From positions 1-64,000 of the forward strand of contig CALTTG010000007.1 in NCBI GenBank assembly GCA_943908475.1: a DNA stretch of 64,000 bases, given 5' to 3'. This DNA comes from an uncultured Burkholderiales bacterium (lineage in GTDB: Bacteria > Pseudomonadota > Gammaproteobacteria > Burkholderiales > Burkholderiaceae_C). The position numbers were made by a program, and so were the translations under genes. The notes under the pieces were generated by a model that was given only the letters and a program-made list of their open reading frames with translations, had not been told where the DNA came from and ran no database searches. Below, one piece after another: positions 24,654 through 33,260 of this stretch (the first letter of the stretch is position 1; the number at the start of each line of letters is the position of its first letter).

Positions 24654-25769
24654 TCAGAGGTCCAGCGTGAGGTCGGAACAGGCCCGGCTGATGCACAGGC
24701 GCACGGCGCGACCGCTTTCGGCATCGGTGTCGCCCGTGAGGCTGTCCACGGTGCGGCCTGCCACGCGAGGGCAGGTGCAGGTGTGGCAGATGCCGATGCG
24801 GCAGCCGGAGGGCGGGTTCAGGCCCTGTGCTTCCAGCGCCGCCAGCAAGGGTTGATCGGTGGTCACGGACACGGTGCGGCCGGTGCGCTGCAGGGTCACT
24901 TGCACCGTGGTCACCGCTGCCGCGTCGAGCGCCTGCACAGCGGGGGGCGGGGTGAAGCCTTCGGCCACGAAGCGGTCGGCCACCGGTTCGGCCAATTCCC
25001 GTGCCGTGGCCACGAAGCCACCGGGGCCACAAGCGAACACCTGACGGTCGGCCAGGTCGGGCACCAAGCTGGCAAGCTGCCCCGCGCTGATCAGGCCGGC
25101 CACCTCCCCGGGTCGCAGCTCGGGCTCTTCAGTGACGATGGCCTGCCAACGGAAACCGGCGTGGCGTTGCGCCAGGGCCTGCAGTTCAGGCACAAAGCAC
25201 AGCTCTTCCCGGCGGCGCACCCAGTACAGCAGCTGCAAATGGACGGGCATGCCGCGTTCGGCCAGGGCGCGGGTCAGCCCGATCAAGGGCGTGATGCCGG
25301 AGCCAGCGGCCAGGAACAGCCAGCGGCCCTGCGGTTGGCGGGGCAAGACCATGTCGCCAAACGCCGGGCCCACCGACACCACATCGCCCACTCGGGTGCG
25401 CTGCACCAAATGGCTGCTCACGGCACCACCCGGCATGCGCTTGACGGTGATGGACAGTCGCCGGTCCGGACGGGGCGTGCCGGTCAGGCTGTAGCTGCGC
25501 GTCAGGCGGCGGCCGTTGACTTCGACGCTGACGTTCACATGCTGCCCCGGCTGGAACTCGCCCACGTGGCGGTTGGGCGCCAAGACCAGGGTGACCGTGT
25601 CCGGCGCTTCGTCGATTCGCTCGACCACCCGGCACAGGGGCTCGGCCCACGACCAGGTGCGGTTCAGACGCTGCGCCCAGAAGTCGAACACCATGGGGTC
25701 GACCCAGGGCGCCAGCAAGCGCTGCCAGCCGGCGGGACGGGGTGAAGACAAGGTGGCAACCGCAGACAT
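24654..25769 (-). CDS. Flavin/2Fe-2S oxidoreductase, electron donor to the desaturase (DesC-like)
   Basis: A 371-residue three-domain reductase: FAD domain with RSYSLTG, NAD(P)H domain with AAGSGITPLIGLTRAL and FACGPGGFV, and a C-terminal plant-type ferredoxin with CRIGICHTC and a distant Cys (RLCISRAC). The fused order matches DesC-type ferredoxin reductases. The ATG at 25769 follows GGAG. It is the first gene of the desaturase operon; a matching sigma-70 promoter lies 53-80 bases upstream. Electrons from NAD(P)H pass to the membrane desaturase. Confidence 0.9.
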   Translation of the reverse strand: MSAVATLSSPRPAGWQRLLAPWVDPMVFDFWAQRLNRTWSWAEPLCRVVERIDEAPDTVTLVLAPNRHVGEFQPGQHVNVSVEVNGRRLTRSYSLTGTPRPDRRLSITVKRMPGGAVSSHLVQRTRVGDVVSVGPAFGDMVLPRQPQGRWLFLAAGSGITPLIGLTRALAERGMPVHLQLLYWVRRREELCFVPELQALAQRHAGFRWQAIVTEEPELRPGEVAGLISAGQLASLVPDLADRQVFACGPGGFVATARELAEPVADRFVAEGFTPPPAVQALDAAAVTTVQVTLQRTGRTVSVTTDQPLLAALEAQGLNPPSGCRIGICHTCTCPRVAGRTVDSLTGDTDAESGRAVRLCISRACSDLTLDL

Positions 25770-25821
25770 GAAAACTCCAAGGCACGCAAGGGCCGGGGTG
25801 TTGAAGGTCGTTTCGGAGGGC

Positions 25822-25849
25822 AGTATAGCCATTAATGCACAACTGTCTA
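25822..25849 (-). promoter_or_regulatory. Sigma-70 promoter and possible operator of the desaturase operon
   Basis: Reading leftward: -35 TAGACA (25849-25844), 16-base spacer, -10 TATACT (25827-25822). The spacer holds the perfect palindrome CATTAATG (25830-25837), a possible site for the divergent TetR repressor. Confidence 0.6.
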
Positions 25850-25918
25850 GATATTCGTTCCGCAATGCGGGCGTTATCATCGGGAACCAGGGTTGTCCCC
25901 CCTGCCGGTTTCCCTCAC

Positions 25919-26614
25919 ATGCCCCCTCCGCCCCTGACCGCCCCCCTGCCCGCGCCCGAGGACGCTGACGAACGCCACGCGCGCCCGTCGGTCGGGCGCA
26001 AGGCCGTGATCTCGCGGGACGACATCATCGAGGCGGCGCTTCGGCTGCTGGGCCCCCACCGCAGCATCTCGACCCTGAGCTTGCGGGAAGTCGCCAGGGA
26101 AGCCGACATCGCCCCCAACAGCTTTTACCGGCAGTTCCGTGACATGGACGAGTTGGCCGTCGCCCTGATCGAGCGCGCCGGGACTTCACTGCGCGCCATC
26201 ATCGGCGTCGCGCGGCAACGCGCCCAGGCCGAGAGTTCGGTGGTGCGGGCCTCCATCGAGGCCTTCATGGAGCGGTTGCGCGGCAACGACCGCCTGTTGC
26301 ACCTGCTGTTGCGCGAGGGGTCGGCGGGCTCCGAAGGGTTTCGTCAGGCGGTCGACCGGCAACTGAGCTTTTTCGAAGACGAGTTGCGCCGCGACCTCGA
26401 ACGCCTGGCCCACGCCAATGGCACGGGCCTGTACGAGCCTGCATTGACGGCCCGCGCCATCACCCGATTGGTGTTTGCGCTGGCCGCCAAAGCCATCGAG
26501 CAGCCACCTGAGGCACACAGCCAGCTCACGGAAGACATCATCGTGATGGTGCGCATGATCGTCACCGGCACGCAGACCCTGGGCTCACGCCCCGATCAAG
26601 ACCCCAGGCGCTGA
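25919..26614 (+). CDS. TetR-family regulator of the desaturase operon (FabR/DesT-like)
   Basis: A 231-residue TetR protein. The DNA-binding helix-turn-helix is LSLREVAREADIAPNSFYRQFRDMDEL, shown by the segment VAREADIAPNSFYRQF; the C-terminal domain is helical. The PNSFYRHF-type recognition helix is characteristic of FabR and DesT, which sense acyl-CoA/acyl-ACP saturation and control desaturase genes. The ATG at 25919 was chosen; upstream in-frame ATGs would need an N-terminal extension through the promoter region. It is divergent from the reductase-desaturase operon, so repression of that operon is the natural hypothesis. Confidence 0.85.
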   Translation: MPPPPLTAPLPAPEDADERHARPSVGRKAVISRDDIIEAALRLLGPHRSISTLSLREVAREADIAPNSFYRQFRDMDELAVALIERAGTSLRAIIGVARQRAQAESSVVRASIEAFMERLRGNDRLLHLLLREGSAGSEGFRQAVDRQLSFFEDELRRDLERLAHANGTGLYEPALTARAITRLVFALAAKAIEQPPEAHSQLTEDIIVMVRMIVTGTQTLGSRPDQDPRR

Positions 26615-26628
26615 AAGCACCGTCCGCC

Positions 26629-27285
26629 ATGTCCCAGGAACGCACCTACGCCGGCGAGAGTCTGGCCATTCGCACCGGACGTCGGCGCCAGGCCCTGCTG
26701 GACGCTGGCTTGGAAGTGTTTGGCACCATCGGGTACCGCAAGGCCACCGTCAAGGGCCTGTGCAAACAAGCGCAGCTGGCCGATCGCTATTTCTATGAGT
26801 CGTTCGAGACGCTGGAAGACCTGCTGGTGGCCACCTATGAAGAACAGGTGCGCGGGTTGCGGGCCCACGTGATGGCCGCCTTCGCCGGCGTGCCCGCCGA
26901 TGCCTCAAGCCTGACCGTGGTCGAAGCCTGCCTGCGGGCCGTGCTGGACGGCATCAAGGACGTGCGCGTGGCCCGGCTGGTGTGGCTGGAAGGTGTGGGC
27001 GTGAGCCCCCGGGTCGACAAGGTGCACGGCGCCACGCTGAGCGAATTCGCCTCGCTGCTCGTCACCCTGGCCAAAGTCAAAGAACCGCAGTGGGCCCTGG
27101 ACCGAGACACGGAGCGCATGCTGGGCCTGACGCTGGTGGGCGGCATCAACGAAGGCATTCAGCAGTGGCTGATGGACCCGGTCGACGGCGAACTGGAAAC
27201 CCTGGTCACCGCCAACCTGATCGTGTTCGAAGGCGTGATTGCCGTGCTGGCTCAGCGCCACCGCAGCGCCCCGGCTCAGGCCTGA
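26629..27285 (+). CDS. TetR-family regulator
   Basis: A 218-residue TetR protein with the HTH GLCKQAQLADRYFYESFETLEDLL around residues 45-67 (key part LADRYFYESF) and a helical ligand domain. It lies 14 bases after the FabR/DesT-like gene, so the two are co-transcribed, and it converges with the PF10118 gene at 27276 with 10 bases of overlap. The YFYESFxxxEDLL form is common in regulators of lipid genes in actinobacteria and betaproteobacteria. Its target could be the adjacent PF10118 gene; that is inference. Confidence 0.8.
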   Translation: MSQERTYAGESLAIRTGRRRQALLDAGLEVFGTIGYRKATVKGLCKQAQLADRYFYESFETLEDLLVATYEEQVRGLRAHVMAAFAGVPADASSLTVVEACLRAVLDGIKDVRVARLVWLEGVGVSPRVDKVHGATLSEFASLLVTLAKVKEPQWALDRDTERMLGLTLVGGINEGIQQWLMDPVDGELETLVTANLIVFEGVIAVLAQRHRSAPAQA

Positions 27286-28169
27286 GCCGCGCCCAGGTCG
27301 CGCCGCATCTGCTCGCTGGCCTGGACCGGGTCACCACTGCGGTTGAACGCTGCCAGCCACTCGGCATACCCACGCTGGTCGGCCTCCTGCCAGGGGTGAA
27401 AGCCCACGCGGTAGTACGTGAAGTAAGCCGCCACCATGGGGGCAATGAAGCCCCCTGGCTTGACCGTCCACCACAGGCCCTTGGCCGTCAGTTTGAAGCG
27501 CTCCCAGCGTGAGAACCCGTCGGCCGCCAGCAACTGCTGGGTGAAGCGACGGATCACCAAGGGGAACATGATGCTGGTCTCGAGCATGGCCACCACACGC
27601 TGCACATACCCGACCTTGGCGTACTCGATCATCACATCGTAACCAACGCCTTTGTGCTCGACCTCTTCGATCGCATGCCAGGCATAAAGCGCCCTGACCC
27701 GAGGGTCAGCCTCGCGCAGCACGTCCCGCTGGTCGAACAAAGCATGCGCCCCGATCGAGGTGAAATGCTCCAAGGCGCAGGTGATGGCCAGGGTGTAGGC
27801 GCGGCTGCGCGAGCCCCGGTACTTCTTGAAAAGCAGGTCGTCGAGCCACTGCATCATGCCGTCGACATCGATGCCCTGGGCTCGCAGGCGCTCGTTGTAT
27901 TGGTTGTGCACCCGGCTGTGCTGAGCTTCTTGACGGTTGAAGCCTTTGATCTCGTCCAGCAGCTGAGGGTCTTGGATCTGGTCTCGGAAGTCGCGGACAC
28001 AGGTCATGAAAAATCGTTCGCCCGGCGGGAAGATCAACGACATCGCATCGAACAAACGGGTCTTGTACGGGTCGCCGCCGAACCAGTAACGGGGGATGTC
28101 GCCGTCCAGACCGAAGTCCAGTTTTTCGCGGGGCGTGATCGGATGAAGGGGGGGATGTGCAGTGCTCAT
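27276..28169 (-). CDS. PF10118 'metal-dependent hydrolase' with di-iron-like residues (copy A)
   Basis: A 297-residue soluble helical protein of the family annotated as predicted metal-dependent hydrolase. Conserved positions shared with copy B at 34728 are E51 (GERFF), E81-x-x-H84 (RQEAQH), E134 (LEHFT) and E169-x-x-H172 (EEVEHK). This E / ExxH / E / ExxH series is the ligand pattern of ferritin-like di-iron oxygenases, so an oxidase is a serious alternative to a hydrolase. The ATG at 28169 was chosen (upstream GTG/ATG would cross the promoter). A good sigma-70 promoter lies upstream; the gene is divergent from the DUF1571 gene. Confidence 0.8.
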   Translation of the reverse strand: MSTAHPPLHPITPREKLDFGLDGDIPRYWFGGDPYKTRLFDAMSLIFPPGERFFMTCVRDFRDQIQDPQLLDEIKGFNRQEAQHSRVHNQYNERLRAQGIDVDGMMQWLDDLLFKKYRGSRSRAYTLAITCALEHFTSIGAHALFDQRDVLREADPRVRALYAWHAIEEVEHKGVGYDVMIEYAKVGYVQRVVAMLETSIMFPLVIRRFTQQLLAADGFSRWERFKLTAKGLWWTVKPGGFIAPMVAAYFTYYRVGFHPWQEADQRGYAEWLAAFNRSGDPVQASEQMRRDLGAAQA

Positions 28170-28194
28170 GGTGTTGCCCTCAAATGTGAAGATG

Positions 28195-28223
28195 AATATA
28201 CTCACTTTCAATGGGCCTCACAA
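28195..28223 (-). promoter_or_regulatory. Sigma-70 promoter of PF10118 copy A
   Basis: Reading leftward: -35 TTGTGA (28223-28218), 17-base spacer, -10 TATATT (28200-28195), 26 bases before the ATG. The surrounding AAATGTGAAG...CTCACTTT is weakly symmetrical and could be a regulator site. Confidence 0.55.
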
Positions 28224-28276
28224 CCGGCCTCCCGCCAACCCTTGACACAGCTCAGCTTCGAGCGAGAAAACACTGG

Positions 28277-29110
28277 ATGAAGACACCGTTCACATGGGCG
28301 CGTTTCGCTTTCTGGGCCTGGTGCACGGCGGTGCTGATGGCACCCCTTGCCCACGCCCAGGCCAACCTGCCCTTGCGCAGCCACATCGAATCCGGGGCGT
28401 TCAACACCCTGACGGACGACGACGTGATCCGTCAATGGCGGGCCCTGCCCGCCAGCGCGGTGTCGGCCTACCTCGAGGGCATCGTGCGCCCCCTGAACAG
28501 CTATGAGCTCCGGGTGCAGCGGCAAGAACGCATCGGCGGCGAGTGGAATGCCCGCCCTTACCTGAACGTGCTGAAGTACCACCACGCCCCACGCCGTCTG
28601 TACGTGAAGTGGCTGGACGGCGGGCCCAAGGCCGGGCAAGAAATCATCTACGACGAGACCCGACGCAAGGACCAAATCTATGCGCACCTGGGCGGGATGA
28701 TGAACCTGACCTCGGTGTGGCTGACCCTGGACTCGCCCCTCATTCGCGGCAACACCAACCACCATGTCCGCGACGACCTGAACCTTCAGTTCTTTGTGCG
28801 GACCGTGACCCAACGCCTGCAGTCGATGCCCGCCGACGCGTCCCTGAACCAGGCCACGGTCGAGGTCCTGACGGTCGGCAAGAAGAGGTGCGTGGCGGTG
28901 ACCCTGCCGTCGTCGGCATCGGCATCGGCATCGGGCCTGTACACGGGCAAACTGCGTTTTGCGCTGGAATTGGACCGGGTCATGCTCAAGCAATTCGAGG
29001 CCTGGGATGTGCAGCAGGTCTTGATCGAGCGCATCGTGATCGATCAACTGAACGTGCGCCCGATGACCGACGCCGACTTCGACCCCAAGAACCCAGGCTA
29101 CGACTTCTGA
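28277..29110 (+). CDS. Secreted DUF1571 protein
   Basis: A 277-residue exported protein: signal peptide ending PLAHAQA, then a DUF1571-like domain with RVQRQERIGGEWNARPYLNV, RRLYVKWLDGGPKAGQEIIY and a YAHLGGMMNLTSVWL segment. The fold may be related to lipid-carrier (LolA-like) sandwiches, but no function is established. ATG at 28277 gives the signal peptide at the N-terminus. It is divergent from PF10118 copy A and its end overlaps the convergent AraC-type gene by 13 bases. Confidence 0.78.
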   Translation: MKTPFTWARFAFWAWCTAVLMAPLAHAQANLPLRSHIESGAFNTLTDDDVIRQWRALPASAVSAYLEGIVRPLNSYELRVQRQERIGGEWNARPYLNVLKYHHAPRRLYVKWLDGGPKAGQEIIYDETRRKDQIYAHLGGMMNLTSVWLTLDSPLIRGNTNHHVRDDLNLQFFVRTVTQRLQSMPADASLNQATVEVLTVGKKRCVAVTLPSSASASASGLYTGKLRFALELDRVMLKQFEAWDVQQVLIERIVIDQLNVRPMTDADFDPKNPGYDF

Positions 29111-30174
29111 GCCTGGGCCAATGCCGAATGGTCGCGGCGCCATTGCAGTGGCGCTTGACCTTGCCACCGCCGAAAGGCTCGTGTGAAGGCGCTTTGCTCG
29201 GTGTACCCCAGCAAGGCCCCCACCTCGGCCAAGGTCAAGCGGGGATCGGCCAAATGTTGCAAGGCCAGGGCATGCAAAGCACCGTCCCGCAGGGCCCGAA
29301 ACTGAAGGCCGCGCTCGGCCAGCCGACGGTACAGCACACGGGGCGACACCTGCAGCTCGGCGGCCACCTGTGACAGCTCCGGCAAGCCCTTGGGCGCCAA
29401 TTGCTGCACCACCCGACGCGACAGATCCACCAGGTCCCCCGCGTCGGGCAGGTGGGCCAGCGCGGCATCCACCTGCGCCTCCATCAGGCCCCGCAACACC
29501 GGGTCGGGCTGGCGCAACGGGGTTTGCAGGCTGTCCAGCGAAATCACCAAGCGGGTGAACGGCTGCGCCCAACGAACCGGACAGCCAAAGTATGCGATGA
29601 AGGCCTGCGCCAGGGCTGGGCGAGGCGGCGGGTTGACAAAATCGACCGCACACACCGGCAACTCGCGCCCGCACAGGGCGCGGGCAAACTGCACGATGCC
29701 CGTGATGCCCGCCTCGTCGAACAGGGCACCGGGCTTGCCGCGAGACACCCCCCACTGCAACACCATGCGGTCGCCCTCGAGGTGATGCGCAATCGGGTTG
29801 ATGTCGTGCAGCAGCCGGTGATAGCGCTGGATGCGCAGCAAGGCTGCCCCCAGGTTTTCACACGACTGCAGGACATAGCCCAAGGCCCCGAGGTGGGCCG
29901 GGGCAATGGCTTGCCCCAGGTGCAGCCCCAGCAGGGGATCGTTCAAGCGCTCGGCCGCCTTCAGCAGCAACTGGCAATAGCCCTCGGCCGAGTGACGTCC
30001 CAGGTGCTGCTGCGCACCGTGCAAGGCCTGAGGCGGCATGAGCGTGGCGGGGGCCACCCCGTGTCGCTGCAGGTGTTCGGCCAAGACCCGCAAAAAGGTG
30101 TGGGGGACCATGCCTTGCACGGCATCGCGCTCGTGCAGGCGGCGCAGGTCGGGCGACAAGTGAGGGACATCCAT
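29098..30174 (-). CDS. AraC-family regulator with arabinose-binding-like N-domain (OruR type)
   Basis: A 358-residue AraC-type activator. The N-terminal two thirds resemble the PF12625 domain (YCQLLLKAAERLNDPLLGLHLG; LGALGYVLQSCENLGAALLRIQRYHRLL), and the C-terminal HTH_18 domain is complete: SQVAAELQVSPRVLYRRLAE and LAEVGALLGYTEQSAFTRAFRRW. It is divergent from the SDR / MBL / epimerase operon (87 bases between starts), so it likely activates it. Regulators of this subtype often sit beside lipid, sterol or amino-acid catabolic genes. Confidence 0.88.
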   Translation of the reverse strand: MDVPHLSPDLRRLHERDAVQGMVPHTFLRVLAEHLQRHGVAPATLMPPQALHGAQQHLGRHSAEGYCQLLLKAAERLNDPLLGLHLGQAIAPAHLGALGYVLQSCENLGAALLRIQRYHRLLHDINPIAHHLEGDRMVLQWGVSRGKPGALFDEAGITGIVQFARALCGRELPVCAVDFVNPPPRPALAQAFIAYFGCPVRWAQPFTRLVISLDSLQTPLRQPDPVLRGLMEAQVDAALAHLPDAGDLVDLSRRVVQQLAPKGLPELSQVAAELQVSPRVLYRRLAERGLQFRALRDGALHALALQHLADPRLTLAEVGALLGYTEQSAFTRAFRRWQGQAPLQWRRDHSALAQAQKS

Positions 30175-30261
30175 GGACGAAATTGTTAAAAACTCAGGCG
30201 CATCGGTCAAGACGGGCACACCCCAGGGCGCTAACCTGCCGGGCTTGAACAGGATCAGCCC

Positions 30262-31056
30262 ATGAGCACACAGAACCGCCCCACCCTGGTTGTCACAGGC
30301 GCTGCCGCCGGCATTGGCCGGGCGGTGGCCGAGCGTTTCTTGCAGGCGGGCTGGTGGGTGGGCGCGTGCGATGTGGACGAGACCGGTTTGAAGTCGCTGA
30401 CCCAGCGCTGGGGCGAGGACCAATGCCTGGCCCTGCGCCTGGATGTGTCGTCGCCCGAAGCGTGGCAACGGGCGCTGGACACCGTGGCGAAGCACACCGG
30501 AGGACGTCTGGACGTGCTGTTCAACAACGCGGGCGTGGCCGTGACCAGCCCGTTTGAAGAAGCGCCGCTGGCACGCCACCTGCGCCTCGTCGACATCAAC
30601 CTGAAGGGCGTGCTGACCGGCTGCCACGTGGCCTTCCCCTGGTTGCGCCAGACACCGGGAAGCCGCGTCATCAACATGTGCTCGGCCTCGGCGCTGTACG
30701 GACAACCCGAACTGGGCAGCTACTCGGCGACCAAATCTGCGGTGCGCAGCCTGACCGAAGCCCTCGACATCGAGTGGGCACGCCACGGCATTCGCGTGGT
30801 GGACGTGCTGCCCTTGTTCGTGAACACGGCCATGGTGACCCAGGAGGTCAGCCGCATGAAGACCGTGTCCACCTTGGGCGTCAGGCTGGGCCCCGAGGAT
30901 GTCGCCGACACCGTGTGGCGCCTGGCCCAACAGCCAGCCCACCGCCTGCCTGTGCATTCGCTGGTGGGCTGGCAGACCCGCCTGTTTGCGCTGCTCTCCA
31001 AGCTGTCGCCCCAATTCATGAACCGACTCGTGACGGCCCGCATGGCCGGCTACTGA
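30262..31056 (+). CDS. Short-chain dehydrogenase/reductase
   Basis: A 264-residue SDR: NAD(P) motif TGAAAGIG (residues 12-19), NNAG in VLFNNAGVAV, and the catalytic YSATK preceded by NMCSASALYG. The C-terminal extension LVGWQTRLFALLSKLSPQFMNRLV is hydrophobic and may touch the membrane, as in lipid or sterol-type SDRs. First gene of a three-gene operon with an MBL-fold protein (24 bases on) and an NAD-dependent epimerase (overlap), divergent from an AraC regulator. Substrate unknown. Confidence 0.87.
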   Translation: MSTQNRPTLVVTGAAAGIGRAVAERFLQAGWWVGACDVDETGLKSLTQRWGEDQCLALRLDVSSPEAWQRALDTVAKHTGGRLDVLFNNAGVAVTSPFEEAPLARHLRLVDINLKGVLTGCHVAFPWLRQTPGSRVINMCSASALYGQPELGSYSATKSAVRSLTEALDIEWARHGIRVVDVLPLFVNTAMVTQEVSRMKTVSTLGVRLGPEDVADTVWRLAQQPAHRLPVHSLVGWQTRLFALLSKLSPQFMNRLVTARMAGY

Positions 31057-31080
31057 GCCTCACCCACCGGAGACTTTCCC

Positions 31081-32196
31081 ATGATCCAGATGCCCTCGCC
31101 GGCAGGCATGCGTGCGCTCAACGATTTCCAAGGTGCGCGCGACGCAGCCTCACCCCAAGACCGTTTGCGCATGGTGCGCCATCGCGCCCAGGCCCTGCGC
31201 GAACGCATGATGGACGAGCCCGAAGTGCTGTGCTGGCGCAGCTTCGACCTGATCCGGGCGCCCTACCCAACCTATTACGCTTTCTCGGGCGTCTTTGCCG
31301 ACAAGGGCTTCAAGTTCCCGCTGGTGCACCTGCTCAACCGCTTGTTCGTCGTGCAGTACCTCGACCACGATCGCGTGTTGCGCACCTTGCTGATGTCGCC
31401 CACCGACCACGACGCCAACCGCGAAACCCCCTTCTTCAAACGACTGGCCGAGCAGGCCCCGCGCTGGGTGCAGCCCCTGGTGGCTCCCCAATTCAACACC
31501 GTGGAAAGCGTACTCGCCACCTGCGGCCTGCGCCCTGAAGACATCGACTACATCAGCTACGACCACCTGCACACGCAAGACGTGCGCCGCTGGCTGGCCG
31601 GTCCCACGCCCTACTTCCCGAACGCCAAACTGCTGGTGCATCGACAGGAGTGGGACTCGACCCTGGACCTGCTGCCCATCCAGGCCGAGTGGTACTGCCC
31701 GCAGGGCATCGCGGGCATCCCGCCAGAACGCGTGATCACCTTCGAGGGCAGCCTCAGCCTGGGCCCCGGCGTGGCCCTGGTGCACACCCCGGGCCACACC
31801 GAGGGCAACCACTCGCTGGCCGCCCGGGTGCCCGACGGCATCCGCGTGACCAGCGAAAACGGGGTGGGCGTCGACGCCTACGAGCCCAAAAACTCTCGCA
31901 TCAATGCCGTCCGGCGTCACGCACTGGCCACGGGCAAAGAGGTGATCCTCAATGGCAACACGCTGGAAGGCAGCAACGACCAGTACATCTCCATGGTGCT
32001 GGAAAAGACGCTCGCCGGGCCCTCGGCCAACCCGGAGTTCCCCAACTGCGTGACCTCCAGCGAACGCACGCCGTACTGGCTTTTCCCTGGCGACAAGGCC
32101 AGCCACCTGTTTGGCGAAGCGCACTTCGGCCGCATCCACCATCGCGCAACGTCCCCCGCCACGGCCACGCCGATGAGCGCACGAGGAGCCGCCTGA
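31081..32196 (+). CDS. MBL-fold protein with altered metal motif
   Basis: A 371-residue metallo-beta-lactamase-fold protein. The first metal motif, normally HxHxDH, reads H162-L-H164-T-Q166-D167, so the Asp-His pair is replaced by Gln-Asp. The second block is normal in form (HTPGHTEGNH, H235, H239, H244), and a third region is TSENGVG where an Asp is usual. It may therefore hold one metal or a different one. Second gene of the SDR operon; its stop overlaps the next start (TGATG). Hydrolysis of a thioester or lactone is possible; the substrate is unknown. Confidence 0.8.
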   Translation: MIQMPSPAGMRALNDFQGARDAASPQDRLRMVRHRAQALRERMMDEPEVLCWRSFDLIRAPYPTYYAFSGVFADKGFKFPLVHLLNRLFVVQYLDHDRVLRTLLMSPTDHDANRETPFFKRLAEQAPRWVQPLVAPQFNTVESVLATCGLRPEDIDYISYDHLHTQDVRRWLAGPTPYFPNAKLLVHRQEWDSTLDLLPIQAEWYCPQGIAGIPPERVITFEGSLSLGPGVALVHTPGHTEGNHSLAARVPDGIRVTSENGVGVDAYEPKNSRINAVRRHALATGKEVILNGNTLEGSNDQYISMVLEKTLAGPSANPEFPNCVTSSERTPYWLFPGDKASHLFGEAHFGRIHHRATSPATATPMSARGAA

Positions 32197-33245
32197 TGCC
32201 CGGCATGCCTCATGCACCAGCGCGCGTGCTGACGCCCGACGCCTCCGACCGGATCCTGATCACGGGTGGAGCCGGTTTTTTGGGGCGAGTGCTGGTGGAA
32301 CAGTTGATGGCCCGCACTGCATCGAGCGTGGTGGTGCTGGCGCTGCCGCGCGAACCCATCCCGCCCCACTGGGCCACCCAATGGCCCGATCGCATCAACG
32401 TGGTGCGCGGTGACATCACCCAAGCCGCTGACGTGCAGCAGGCCATGCGGGGCTGCCAGTGGTGCTTTCACCTCGCCGCCTTGGTGGGGGATGCCGGGCG
32501 TGATGCCGACCACCAACGCGTGACCGTGGGCGGCACGGCCCACGTGTTCGACGCCGCCCTGCAAGAGGGCGCTGCGGTGGTGCTGGTCACCAGCATTTGT
32601 GCCTATGGCGACGCCATCCAGCGGGGCGCCTGCCCGGAAGACTGCGTCCCCGGCGAGGCCCAAGGGCCTTACGGTCGGGCCAAGCAGGGCCAAGAAGCCC
32701 TGGCGCGGCGCTACCAAGCCCAAGGCGTGCCCACCTGCGTGGTCCGTCCTGCCAACATCATTGGCCCGGGTTCGGGTCCGTGGGTGATCGATGCGGCCGA
32801 GGCGCTGAGGCAAGGGCTGCCCGCACTGATCGGGGGCGGGCATGGCAACGCGGCCCTGGCCGGGGTCGACAACGTCGCCGATTTCCTCGTGCATGCGGCC
32901 ATGCACCCCGCGGCCTGGGGTCAGGCCTTCCATGTGCACGATGGGCTGCCGGTCACATGGCGAGAGTACTTCGAAGCGCTGGCCCGCATGCTGGGCACCC
33001 CCGCCCCCCGCTCGGTGCCACGCACCCTGGCCTACTGGGGTGCTCGGTGCAGCGAGCCGATCTTCAAACGCTTGTGGCCCCGGCAGCGACCGCCAGTCAC
33101 CCTCGAGGCCCTCAACTTGATCGCCTGGGACAGCCGCTTCCCGCTGAACCGGGCCCATTCGCTGGGTTGGCGCCCCAAGGTCGATCACGACACCCAGATG
33201 GCCCGCATCGGGCAGTGGCTGGCCAAGCAGCCTCCGCGGCACTGA
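32196..33245 (+). CDS. NAD-dependent epimerase/dehydratase family protein
   Basis: A 349-residue extended SDR. The Rossmann motif ITGGAGFLG lies near residue 23, followed by the acidic-region GDITQ, HLAALVGDAG, the catalytic Tyr in QGPYGRAKQGQE (YxxxK) and RPANIIGPGSG. The C-terminal part resembles 3-beta-HSD-like members (DGLPVTWREYFEALARMLG, GWRPKVDHDTQMARIGQWL). Translation is coupled to the MBL gene by a TGATG overlap. Together with the SDR it suggests stepwise oxidation/reduction of a lipid-like or sterol-like substrate, which is inference. Confidence 0.85.
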   Translation: MPGMPHAPARVLTPDASDRILITGGAGFLGRVLVEQLMARTASSVVVLALPREPIPPHWATQWPDRINVVRGDITQAADVQQAMRGCQWCFHLAALVGDAGRDADHQRVTVGGTAHVFDAALQEGAAVVLVTSICAYGDAIQRGACPEDCVPGEAQGPYGRAKQGQEALARRYQAQGVPTCVVRPANIIGPGSGPWVIDAAEALRQGLPALIGGGHGNAALAGVDNVADFLVHAAMHPAAWGQAFHVHDGLPVTWREYFEALARMLGTPAPRSVPRTLAYWGARCSEPIFKRLWPRQRPPVTLEALNLIAWDSRFPLNRAHSLGWRPKVDHDTQMARIGQWLAKQPPRH

Positions 33246-33260
33246 AACCGTTGAAACCGC

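Noticed and set aside
28242..28247. TTGACA as the -35 of the DUF1571 gene
   Set aside because: The -35 is perfect but nothing like a -10 lies 16-18 bases downstream before the start codon.
29175..31014. Fusion of the AraC regulator with an upstream antisense frame (638 codons)
   Set aside because: The part above 30174 is antisense to a clear SDR gene; the AraC protein starts naturally at 30174.
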